Of a stretch of 14,249 nucleotides of DNA, positions 1-5,722 are shown piece after piece (the stretch's first letter is position 1; the number at the start of each line of letters is the position of its first letter). Position numbers and translations under genes: made by a program. The DNA is from Rhodospirillales bacterium (GTDB lineage: Bacteria; Pseudomonadota; Alphaproteobacteria; Micavibrionales; UBA2020): assembly GCA_023266795.1 (NCBI GenBank), contig JAHFPI010000024.1:1-14249 (forward strand), read 5' to 3'. The notes beneath the pieces are model-generated. The model saw only the letters and a program-made list of their open reading frames with translations. It was not told the origin of the DNA and made no database searches.

Positions 1-1710
1 GATTTCGTCGAGCAGCAGGACGCAATGCGGATGCTGGTCGATCTTGTCCGTCAGCAGCCCGCCCTGATCGAAGCCGACATAGCCGGGCGGCGCGCCGATC
101 AGCCGCGACACGGAGTGCCGCTCCATATATTCCGACATGTCGAAGCGGATCAGCTCCAGCCCCAACGTCTTGGCCAGTTGCCGCGCCACTTCGGTCTTGC
201 CGACGCCGGTCGGACCGGAGAATAAATAACTGCCGATGGGTTTTTCCGGCTCGCGCAATCCGGCGCGGGACAGCTTGATCGCCGCCGACAGCGCCATGAT
301 CGCCGGATCCTGCCCGAAGACCATCGTCTTGAGATCGCGCTCGAGATTGGCCAGCACTTCCTTGTCGTCCTTGGTGATGGTCTTGGGGGGGATGCGGGCG
401 ATTTTGGAGACAATCGCCTCGATGTCCTTGACCGTGATGTTCTTCTTGCGCTTGTCGGGCGAGACCAGCATCTGCGCCGCGCCCGCCTCGTCGATCACGT
501 CGATCGCCTTGTCCGGCAGCTTGCGGTCGCAGATATAGCGCACGGACAGCTCCACCGCCGCGCGAAGCGCTTCCTCCGAATAATGCACCTTGTGATGCTC
601 CTCGTAATAAGGCTTGAGCCCCTTGAGGATTTTGATTGAATCTTCCTGCGACGGTTCGTTGACGTCGATCTTCTGGAAGCGGCGCACCAGCGCGCGGTCC
701 TTCTCGAAGTGGTTGCGGTATTCCTTGTAGGTGGTCGAGCCGATGCAGCGCAGCGCGCCGTTCGACAGCGACGGCTTCAAAAGATTGGAGGCATCCATCG
801 CCCCGCCGGAGGTCGCGCCCGCGCCGATCACGGTGTGGATTTCATCGATGAATAAAATAGAGCACTCGATCGCCTGCAATTCGGTCAGCACCGCCTTGAT
901 GCGCTCCTCGAAATCGTCGCGATAGCGCGTGCCCGCCAGCAACGCGCCCATGTCCAGCGCGTAAATCGTGCAGTCGCGCAGCACTTCCGGCACGTCGCCT
1001 TCGGTGATGCGGCGGGCGAGGCCTTCGGCAATCGCCGTCTTGCCGACGCCGGGGTCGCCGACATACAGCGGGTTGTTTTTGGTGCGGCGGCACAATATCT
1101 GTATCGTGCGGTCGACTTCCTGCTCCCGCCCGATCAGCGGGTCGATCTTGCCCTTGATCGCCTTGTTGTTGAGGTTGACGCAATAGGCGTCCAGCGCCTC
1201 GCGGCCTTTCTTGATCATGTGCTCGTCGGCGGTCTCTTCGTCGGCGCCCTGCGCAGCGCGCGTCTCGCTGTGCCCCGGCACCTTGGCGATGCCGTGGGAA
1301 ATGTAATTCACCGCATCAAAACGGCTCATCTCCTGCTCCTGCAGCAGGAACACCGCGTTGCTCTCGCGCTCGGAGAACAGCGCCACCAGTACGTTGGCGC
1401 CGGTCACTTCCTCGCGCCCCGAAGACTGGACGTGAATCGCGGCGCGCTGCAGCACCCGCTGGAAGCTGGAGGTCGGCTTGGCTTCCTCGGCGGCGGGATG
1501 CACAAGGTTTTGCAGTTCCGTGTCGATGTAGCTGGTCAGCTCGCCGCGCAGCCGGTCGATGTCGACGCCGCAGGCGCGCATCACCGCCATCGCGTCCTGA
1601 TCTTCGGTAAGCGCCAGCAATAAATGTTCCAGCGTCGCGAATTCATGACGGCGCGCATTGGCGCAGGCGAGCGCGCGGTGCAGGGTCTGTTCAAGGTTAC
1701 GAGAAAGCAT
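1..1710 (-). CDS. clpA: ATP-dependent Clp protease ATP-binding subunit ClpA (partial, C-terminus beyond left edge)
   Basis: AAA+ unfoldase that feeds substrates, including N-degron proteins delivered by ClpS, into the ClpP peptidase in the cytoplasm. The reading frame is open for 570 codons from the ATG at 1710 to the window edge. Visible in order: a Clp N-domain (about residues 1-145, starting MLSRNLEQTLHRAL), then the first AAA+ module with Walker A GDPGVGKTA near residue 217 and Walker B ILFIDEIHT, then the second module with Walker A GPTGVGKTE near residue 498. The frame runs off at the second Walker B (LLLDEI). Both Walker A positions match E. coli ClpA (known length about 758), so roughly 190-200 residues are missing. 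The absence of a ClpB-type middle coiled coil and the adjacent clpS separate it from ClpB and ClpC. The start lies 4 nt after the clpS stop, so the two are almost certainly co-transcribed and probably translationally coupled. Confidence 0.97.
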   Translation of the reverse strand, partial: MLSRNLEQTLHRALACANARRHEFATLEHLLLALTEDQDAMAVMRACGVDIDRLRGELTSYIDTELQNLVHPAAEEAKPTSSFQRVLQRAAIHVQSSGREEVTGANVLVALFSERESNAVFLLQEQEMSRFDAVNYISHGIAKVPGHSETRAAQGADEETADEHMIKKGREALDAYCVNLNNKAIKGKIDPLIGREQEVDRTIQILCRRTKNNPLYVGDPGVGKTAIAEGLARRITEGDVPEVLRDCTIYALDMGALLAGTRYRDDFEERIKAVLTELQAIECSILFIDEIHTVIGAGATSGGAMDASNLLKPSLSNGALRCIGSTTYKEYRNHFEKDRALVRRFQKIDVNEPSQEDSIKILKGLKPYYEEHHKVHYSEEALRAAVELSVRYICDRKLPDKAIDVIDEAGAAQMLVSPDKRKKNITVKDIEAIVSKIARIPPKTITKDDKEVLANLERDLKTMVFGQDPAIMALSAAIKLSRAGLREPEKPIGSYLFSGPTGVGKTEVARQLAKTLGLELIRFDMSEYMERHSVSRLIGAPPGYVGFDQGGLLTDKIDQHPHCVLLLDEI

Positions 1711-1714
1711 TGTT

Positions 1715-2047
1715 TTATTCCTTCTCCATAGTGCATTGCAGCGGATGTTCGTTCTTGCGGGCGTAATCCATCACCACATTGACTTTCGTCTCGGCGACCT
1801 CATACGTATAAACCCCGCAGACGCCAACGCCGCGACGGTGAACCTGTAACATGATTTCCGTCGCCTCCTGTCTATTCTTGCTAAAAAACCTTTCCAAGAT
1901 GTGAATAACGAAGTCCATCGGCGTAAAATCGTCATTTAACAAAAGAACCCGGTACATGGCCGGCTTCTTGGTTTTGGCGCGGGTACGGGTCAGGACGCCG
2001 GTTTCCGTCTTGCCCGGACGCTGCCCTTCTCCATCATCGGCAGACAT
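1715..2047 (-). CDS. clpS: ATP-dependent Clp protease adaptor protein ClpS
   Basis: Small adaptor that binds proteins with destabilising N-terminal residues and hands them to ClpA. With the ATG at 2047 it has 110 residues. The first ~30 are a flexible basic tail (TRTRAKTKK), followed by the ClpS fold: YRVLLLNDDFTPMDFV (N38 and D39 of the pocket that holds the substrate amino group), QVHRRGVGVCGVYTYEVAETK (H70 is the conserved pocket histidine), and the family ending HPLQCTMEKE. An in-frame ATG at 2077 would add 10 residues. I prefer 2047 because the extension (MQLIDLNRII) does not look like a ClpS tail and a possible -10 (TATAAA, complement of 2077-2082) overlaps the upstream start. Neither start has a strong Shine-Dalgarno sequence. 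The gene stops 4 nt before clpA. It lies 132 nt after the array's last gene with no clear terminator between, so some read-through is possible. Confidence 0.95.
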   Translation of the reverse strand: MSADDGEGQRPGKTETGVLTRTRAKTKKPAMYRVLLLNDDFTPMDFVIHILERFFSKNRQEATEIMLQVHRRGVGVCGVYTYEVAETKVNVVMDYARKNEHPLQCTMEKE

Positions 2048-2179
2048 GATAATTCTATTTAAATCAATGAGTTGCATTTATAAAAAATTTCTGTTTTTCG
2101 TTTTACGGCTGACGAGCTTAGCACCATCCGGAAAAAATATCAGCGGGGAAAACGGGTAATAAAGTTTTTATAGTTATGG

Positions 2180-2734
2180 TTATTTAAGGGCTGGCGCAAA
2201 CCGCACCGGGCGGCAACTAATGGGCGTCCTGTCACCAGGGTAGATGCCGGCATCGCCAGCCGAGAACCGGACGACCCACATCGTGCCCGGATTGGAATAC
2301 CATTCCGTGGAGGACCAATACCAGTGAGGGCCCATTTCTGAAGAATCCGTGGCATTAAAAGTGCCTTTCAGCGCGCCTTCTTCTTTATTCTGAAAGATCA
2401 TTTTCAGTTCATCTAGTGTCGGTAACCGCCAGTCTTTGCGGCCGTGAACGGCAAGCCCCTTCGCATATATCGCGGCATCATTAAAATTCATGCTGAGGGA
2501 AGCGTCTTGCGCAGTAACGAACATGCGCTCCTGCGTGTCCGGCGAGATGCCCACATAAATACTGCCGTTCGGCATCACGTCACCGGCCTTGGCTTTGGCG
2601 ATGACCTCAGCTTCGGCTTTAGCCACCTCAACCTCCCGCGCCGTGCGCCAACCGCTGAAATCCGGCTTCGCCCGCGTCAGGAATGCGGCTGCTTTCTTTT
2701 GCGCTTCCGTGAGTGTTTTCTTTTTTTCTGCCAT
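2180..2734 (-). CDS. DUF1566 (Lcl C-terminal-like) domain protein, array copy 6 of 6 (last in transcription order)
   Basis: 184 residues, no signal peptide and no membrane segment. N-terminal family segment at about 8-30 (LTEAQKKAAAFLTR, then KPDFSGWR); a charged Ala/Glu/Lys linker at about 33-50; entry motif GDVMPNGSIYVGISPDTQER (51-70); DUF1566 core with DWRLPT (101-106), GALKGTFN (120-127), YWSST (139-143) and FSAG (157-160). The ending differs from most copies: ISCRPVRFAPALK instead of VRCVRS, a form shared with the copy at 4378-4926. The gene start is almost identical in DNA to that of the next copy (2701-2762 against 3262-3323, one mismatch in 62), so the two derive from a recent duplication or conversion. 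DUF1566 domains are usually found in exported binding proteins, and some adopt a C-type-lectin-like fold. The function here is unknown; ligand binding is an inference. Confidence 0.8.
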   Translation of the reverse strand: MAEKKKTLTEAQKKAAAFLTRAKPDFSGWRTAREVEVAKAEAEVIAKAKAGDVMPNGSIYVGISPDTQERMFVTAQDASLSMNFNDAAIYAKGLAVHGRKDWRLPTLDELKMIFQNKEEGALKGTFNATDSSEMGPHWYWSSTEWYSNPGTMWVVRFSAGDAGIYPGDRTPISCRPVRFAPALK

Positions 2735-2740
2735 AGCTCT

Positions 2741-3295
2741 TTAACTCCGGACGCAGCGGACGGAGAAAGTGTAGGATTTGTCGTAGCCACCCCCCATTAT
2801 GACGCCGTCGACAAACTGCCGGGCCCACGCAGAACCTTCTTTATCAATCAACGTAGTGATTGAAGACGACCAGAAATAACCAAGATGGCCCATGCCCGCC
2901 GTGTTAAATGTCTCCTTTAACGCGCCGTTGTCGCGGTTAAAGGAAAGGACATCCAGTTCGCCTCTCGACGGCAGGCGCCAGTCCTGATGACCGTGGGCGT
3001 CGAGGCCTTCGGCGTACACCGCCGCTGCGTTGAAGTTCATGCTGAGGGAAGCGCTTTTGGCAGTAACGTACATGTGCTTGTTTGTATCCGGCGAAATACC
3101 CGCATAAATGCTGCCGTCCGGCATTTGATAGCCGACCTCGCCTCTTGCTACCGCTTCCTGCGCCTGCTCTTCTGCACGCAGTCTGTCCTCCGCCTTCCGC
3201 GCGTCGCGCCAGCCGCTGAAATCCGGTTTCGCGCGCGTCAGAAATGCGGCGGCTTTTTGCTGCGCTTCCGTGAGTGTTTTCTTTTTTTCCGCCAT
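2741..3295 (-). CDS. DUF1566 (Lcl C-terminal-like) domain protein, array copy 5 of 6
   Basis: 184 residues, no export signal. Starts MAEKKKTLTEAQQKAAAFLT as in the downstream copy, then KPDFSGWRDAR and a charged linker (about 33-55, rich in E, A and R). The core carries MPDGSIYAGISPDTNK (58-73), SMNFNAAAVYAEGLDAHGHQ, DWRLPS (105-110), GALKETFN (124-131), FWSSS (141-145) and the common DUF1566 ending SVRCVRS. It departs from its sisters around 110-123 (SRGELDVLSFNRDN instead of TKEELDVLFQNREK), and its segment after FWSSS is unrelated to theirs. The ATG follows the upstream copy's stop by 6 nt. The Arg and Ser codons before that stop supply GGAG, 10 nt from the ATG. Function not recognised beyond the domain. 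Confidence 0.8.
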   Translation of the reverse strand: MAEKKKTLTEAQQKAAAFLTRAKPDFSGWRDARKAEDRLRAEEQAQEAVARGEVGYQMPDGSIYAGISPDTNKHMYVTAKSASLSMNFNAAAVYAEGLDAHGHQDWRLPSRGELDVLSFNRDNGALKETFNTAGMGHLGYFWSSSITTLIDKEGSAWARQFVDGVIMGGGYDKSYTFSVRCVRS

Positions 3296-3301
3296 AGCTC
3301 T

Positions 3302-3814
3302 TTAACTCCGGACGCAGCGGACGAACGCGAGGGAGCTCCAGTGTCTGGAGTACTGTTGTCCGTTACTGAACGCCTGCTGCCACGAAAGGGAATCGCTGCT
3401 GCGCATGGACGACCAGTAGTAATCACCGGGATATGAAACCGTCTTGGTAAACGTCCCCTTCAGCGCGCCTTTTTCACTGTTCCTGAAAAGGACATCCAGC
3501 TCTTCTTTTGTCGGCACGCGCCAGTCTTTGTGGTCGTGAGCATCGAGTGTGGCGGCGTAGCCTGCCGCTTCGTTAAAATCCATGATTATCTTTTCGCCTT
3601 TGGCAGCGACGTACATGCGTTCATTTGTATCGGGAGAAATGCCGGCATAAATTGTGCCATCCGACATTGTGTCGCCGACCTTGATCTTTTCCAACGCTTT
3701 GGCTTCGACAGCGGCTTGTGCGTCGCGCCATGCTTCAAAATCCGGCTTTGGCCGCGTGAGAAATGCGGCGGCTTTCTGTTGGGCTTCTGTGAGATGTTTA
3801 TTTCTTTCTGACAT
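3302..3814 (-). CDS. DUF1566 (Lcl C-terminal-like) domain protein, array copy 4 of 6
   Basis: The shortest copy, 170 residues, leaderless. Begins MSERNKHLTEAQQKAAAFLT, then RPKPDFEAWRDA; the linker is only about 13 residues (32-45). Core: VGDTMSDGTIYAGISPDTNE (46-65), DWRVPT (97-102), KEELDVLF, GALKGTF (116-122), YYWSSM (132-137), W145, FSNG (149-152), ending FVRCVRS. The segment between YYWSS and the C-terminus is unusually rich in Ser, Gln and Trp (SMRSSDSLSWQQ, QQYSRHWSS), unlike the acidic or glycine-rich equivalents in the sisters. It starts 6 nt after the upstream copy's TGA, with AGGGG 10 nt before the ATG. The single intact frame and conserved framework argue that it is expressed and under selection. 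No specific function can be assigned. Confidence 0.8.
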   Translation of the reverse strand: MSERNKHLTEAQQKAAAFLTRPKPDFEAWRDAQAAVEAKALEKIKVGDTMSDGTIYAGISPDTNERMYVAAKGEKIIMDFNEAAGYAATLDAHDHKDWRVPTKEELDVLFRNSEKGALKGTFTKTVSYPGDYYWSSMRSSDSLSWQQAFSNGQQYSRHWSSLAFVRCVRS

Positions 3815-3820
3815 GTCTTC

Positions 3821-4381
3821 TCAACCCCTGACGCAGCGGACGGACACGGCTCTATAGGGGTAATTGCGACCCAGCTCACCGTCGCTGAACCGCTGAATCC
3901 ACACAAAGTCATCGACCATGGGCGTGGACGACAAATAGTAACAATCGGGTACTGAATTCAAGTTAAATGTCCCTTTCAACGCGCCTTTCTCTCTGTTCTG
4001 AAAGAGCACATCCAGCTCTTCTTTTGTCGGTACGCGCCAGTCTTTATGTCCGTGAGCATCAAGCGCATTAGCGAACGCTGCCGCTGTATTGAAACGCATG
4101 GCCACACGGGCGTCTCTGGCGGCGACAAATATGCGTTTATTCGTTGCCGGAGAAAGACCCGCATAAATGCTGCCATCCGGCATGACATCGCCAACTTTGG
4201 CATTCGCTATTCTTTTTGCATCAGCTTTGGCTTGTGCGGCCGCTTTCTCTTCCGCTGTTTTTATATCGGCAGACTCCCGCGCCGCGCGCCAGCGCTTGAA
4301 ATCAGGCTTCGACCGCGTCAGGAACGCGGCGGCCTTCTGTTGTGCTTCTGTGAGGTGTTTTCTGGATGGATCCGGCATCAT
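3821..4381 (-). CDS. DUF1566 (Lcl C-terminal-like) domain protein, array copy 3 of 6
   Basis: 186 residues with the longest linker of the set. N-terminal motif HLTEAQQKAAAFLTR (9-23), then SKPDFKRWRAAR; a helical Ala/Lys/Glu stretch (about 37-62, e.g. KTAEEKAAAQAKADAKR) that could form a coiled coil. Core: AKVGDVMPDGSIYAGLSPAT (61-80), DWRVPT (114-119), KEELDVLFQNREKGALKGTF (120-139), YYLSST (148-153, where the usual Trp of YWSST is Leu), RFSDG (164-168), ending SVRCVRG. The ATG at 4381 overlaps the upstream copy's TGA as ATGA and has GGAG 7 nt upstream, the strongest coupling signal in the array. A second ATG follows at 4378 and could be the true start. This is the only junction that overlaps rather than having a 6-nt gap. 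Confidence 0.8.
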   Translation of the reverse strand: MMPDPSRKHLTEAQQKAAAFLTRSKPDFKRWRAARESADIKTAEEKAAAQAKADAKRIANAKVGDVMPDGSIYAGLSPATNKRIFVAARDARVAMRFNTAAAFANALDAHGHKDWRVPTKEELDVLFQNREKGALKGTFNLNSVPDCYYLSSTPMVDDFVWIQRFSDGELGRNYPYRAVSVRCVRG

Positions 4382-4926
4382 CGTTTCACTCCAATAACCA
4401 GCCGTACCGGGCGGGCGCTTAAAGGGCCGCCATCTTCCTGATGCTCGTGATGCGCATGGCCGTCAGAGAAACAAACCGTTTTTACCCACATTGGAATGTC
4501 CTCGAGCGGCGTGGATGTCCAGTACCAGCCCGGATAGCCCCCGGCCGCCGACCCCTCGACCGTCCTGTTGAACGTTTCCCGCAGTGCGCCTTTTTCAATA
4601 TTTTGATAAACAAGGTTCAATTCATCCAGCGTCGGCATGCGCCAGTCCTTGTGGCCATGAACGTCAAGATCTTCAGCGTATTTCGCGGCTTCGTTAAAAC
4701 TCATCGTGCACGGCGTGTCTTTTGCGGCAATGAAAATGCGTTCATGGGTTTCCGGCAGCATGCCCGCGTAAATGCTGCCATCCTGCATAATGTCGCCGAC
4801 TTTGGCATTGGCTATGTCTGCGGCATCCTTCGCCGCGCGCCACGCCGCCGTTCCCGGCTTCTGCCGCGTCAGGAATGCGGCGGCCTTTTGCTGTGCTTCT
4901 GTGAGATGTTTATTTGTTTCGGTCAT
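4378..4926 (-). CDS. DUF1566 (Lcl C-terminal-like) domain protein, array copy 2 of 6
   Basis: 182 residues, leaderless. Begins MTETNKHLTEAQQKAAAFLT, but the usual KPDF is KPGT, followed by AAWRAAKDA and a very short linker. Core: NAKVGDIMQDGSIYAGMLPE (40-59), DWRMPT (94-99), EKGALRETFN (111-120), a Gly/Ala-rich insert (VEGSAAGGYPG), YWTST (135-139), W147, CFSDG (152-156), then a His/Glu-rich stretch (HAHHEHQED, 157-165) and the divergent ending ARPVRLVIGVKR. The histidine cluster appears in no sister and could bind metal or simply reflect divergence. The ending resembles the last copy (RPVR) rather than the VRCVR of the other four. Its ATG lies 6 nt after the upstream stop, with GGAG 10 nt away. 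Confidence 0.8.
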   Translation of the reverse strand: MTETNKHLTEAQQKAAAFLTRQKPGTAAWRAAKDAADIANAKVGDIMQDGSIYAGMLPETHERIFIAAKDTPCTMSFNEAAKYAEDLDVHGHKDWRMPTLDELNLVYQNIEKGALRETFNRTVEGSAAGGYPGWYWTSTPLEDIPMWVKTVCFSDGHAHHEHQEDGGPLSARPVRLVIGVKR

Positions 4927-4932
4927 AGCTTT

Positions 4933-5481
4933 TCAACTCCGGACGCAGCGGACGTACGTATCAAGACTTTTTGTATAGGTATTCCGGTATCCCTGACTGA
5001 ACTCCAGATACCACCCATCATCCTTAAAGCATGGCGTGGACGACCAGTGGTGAGCGTTCAAATTTGGTGAACCGCTTATATTAAACGTTCCTTTCAGCGC
5101 CCCTTTTTCATGGTTCTGGTAGAGTACATTCAACTCTTCTATTGTCGGCACACGCCAGTCACTGTGGCCATGGGCGTCAAGTTCTTCGGCGTATTGTGCC
5201 GCTGCATTGAAACTCATGCTCACAGGGGCGTCGGCGGCAGTGGCACACATGGGTTTATTTGTATCCGGCGAAATGCCCACATAAACGCTGCCATCCGGCA
5301 AAATGTCCCCGATGCTGGCATTTTCTATTGCTTTAGACAGTGCAACTGCCCTTGCTTCCGCTGCTTTTATATCATCAGCCTTCCGCGCGTCGCGCCATGC
5401 TTCAAAACTCGGCTTCGGCCGGGTCAGGAATGCAGCTGCCTTCTGTTGCGCTTCCGTGGGCGTGTTGTTTGTTTCTGCCAT
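4933..5481 (-). CDS. DUF1566 (Lcl C-terminal-like) domain protein, array copy 1 of 6 (first in transcription order)
   Basis: 182 residues, leaderless. Starts MAETNNTPTEAQQKAAAFLT (TPTEAQ where the others have LTEAQ), then RPKPSFEAWRDARKADDIKA and an Ala-rich helical linker to about residue 55. Core: IGDILPDGSVYVGISPDTNK (57-76), DWRVPT (108-113), IEELNVLYQNHEKGALKGTF (114-133), HHWSST (144-149, with His replacing the usual aromatic pair), LEFSQG (159-164), ending YVRCVRS. It is the first gene of the array and the only one with a real upstream intergenic region, so the promoter for all six is expected just upstream. The start is supported by GGAAA about 6 nt before the ATG and by alignment with the sister starts. 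Function unknown beyond the domain. Confidence 0.8.
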   Translation of the reverse strand: MAETNNTPTEAQQKAAAFLTRPKPSFEAWRDARKADDIKAAEARAVALSKAIENASIGDILPDGSVYVGISPDTNKPMCATAADAPVSMSFNAAAQYAEELDAHGHSDWRVPTIEELNVLYQNHEKGALKGTFNISGSPNLNAHHWSSTPCFKDDGWYLEFSQGYRNTYTKSLDTYVRCVRS

Positions 5482-5650
5482 GACTTTTCCAATAAAAATG
5501 ACCTTGAGTGTAATATATTATCCATAACTTTGTAAAGAGAAAAGCGGGTGAAAGGCATATGCCACCGTCAAAAATGACCGTTACTACCCCATTGTTATCC
5601 CTAAGCACTTTGGATTCATTTGTTTTTTAGGTTATTTTTAAAAAAGCTGA
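5482..5650 (-). promoter_or_regulatory. Probable promoter/leader region of the six-gene DUF1566 array
   Basis: This AT-rich stretch is the only sizeable non-coding DNA before the array. On the minus strand a TAATAT box (complement of about 5512-5517) lies about 30 nt before the first ATG, but no good -35 hexamer sits at the usual distance, so it is either a weak sigma70 promoter or depends on another factor. Two symmetric sites lie upstream: the perfect palindrome GGCATATGCC (5554-5563) and GTCA-AAAA-TGAC (5567-5578). They are candidate regulator-binding sites. The assignment rests on position and composition only. Confidence 0.35.
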
Positions 5651-5651
5651 C

Positions 5652-5680
5652 TGGACAATAAGGTTGTAAACGCATACCAT
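5652..5680 (+). promoter_or_regulatory. Candidate sigma70-type promoter of the carboxypeptidase-TPR operon
   Basis: TGGACA (5652-5657, 5 of 6 matches to the -35 consensus), a 17-nt spacer, then TACCAT (5675-5680, 4 of 6 to the -10 consensus). It lies 42 nt before the proposed TTG start and 69 nt before the alternative ATG at 5750. It is the best-spaced pair I found in the interval, but this is pattern matching only. Confidence 0.35.
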
Positions 5681-5722
5681 ATTTTGTAGGGTTCAGCGCT
5701 GCTGCTATCGCGGGGGTATTCA

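Noticed and set aside
1219..1623. A 134-codon plus-strand frame inside clpA, and similar frames at 4441-5070 and 8582-9172
   Set aside because: All lie antisense to well-supported genes, have no ribosome-binding site in context and show no recognisable protein features.
2048..2179. A possible terminator between the array and clpS
   Set aside because: I could find AT-rich DNA and a loose GCTGA/TCAGC dyad, but no stable stem followed by a T-tract on the minus strand.
2180..5481. A diversity-generating retroelement or CRISPR-like repeat system
   Set aside because: The repeated units are whole genes of about 550 bp, not short spaced repeats. No reverse transcriptase, template repeat or cas gene is visible in the window. 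The retroelement idea is kept only as a test.
5518..5603. Two DnaA-box-like sequences, TTATCCATA (5518-5526) and TTATCCCTA (5595-5603), in AT-rich intergenic DNA
   Set aside because: Each differs from TTATCCACA by at least one base, there are only two, and no dnaA, dnaN or other origin marker lies beside them. Chance matches in AT-rich DNA are likely.
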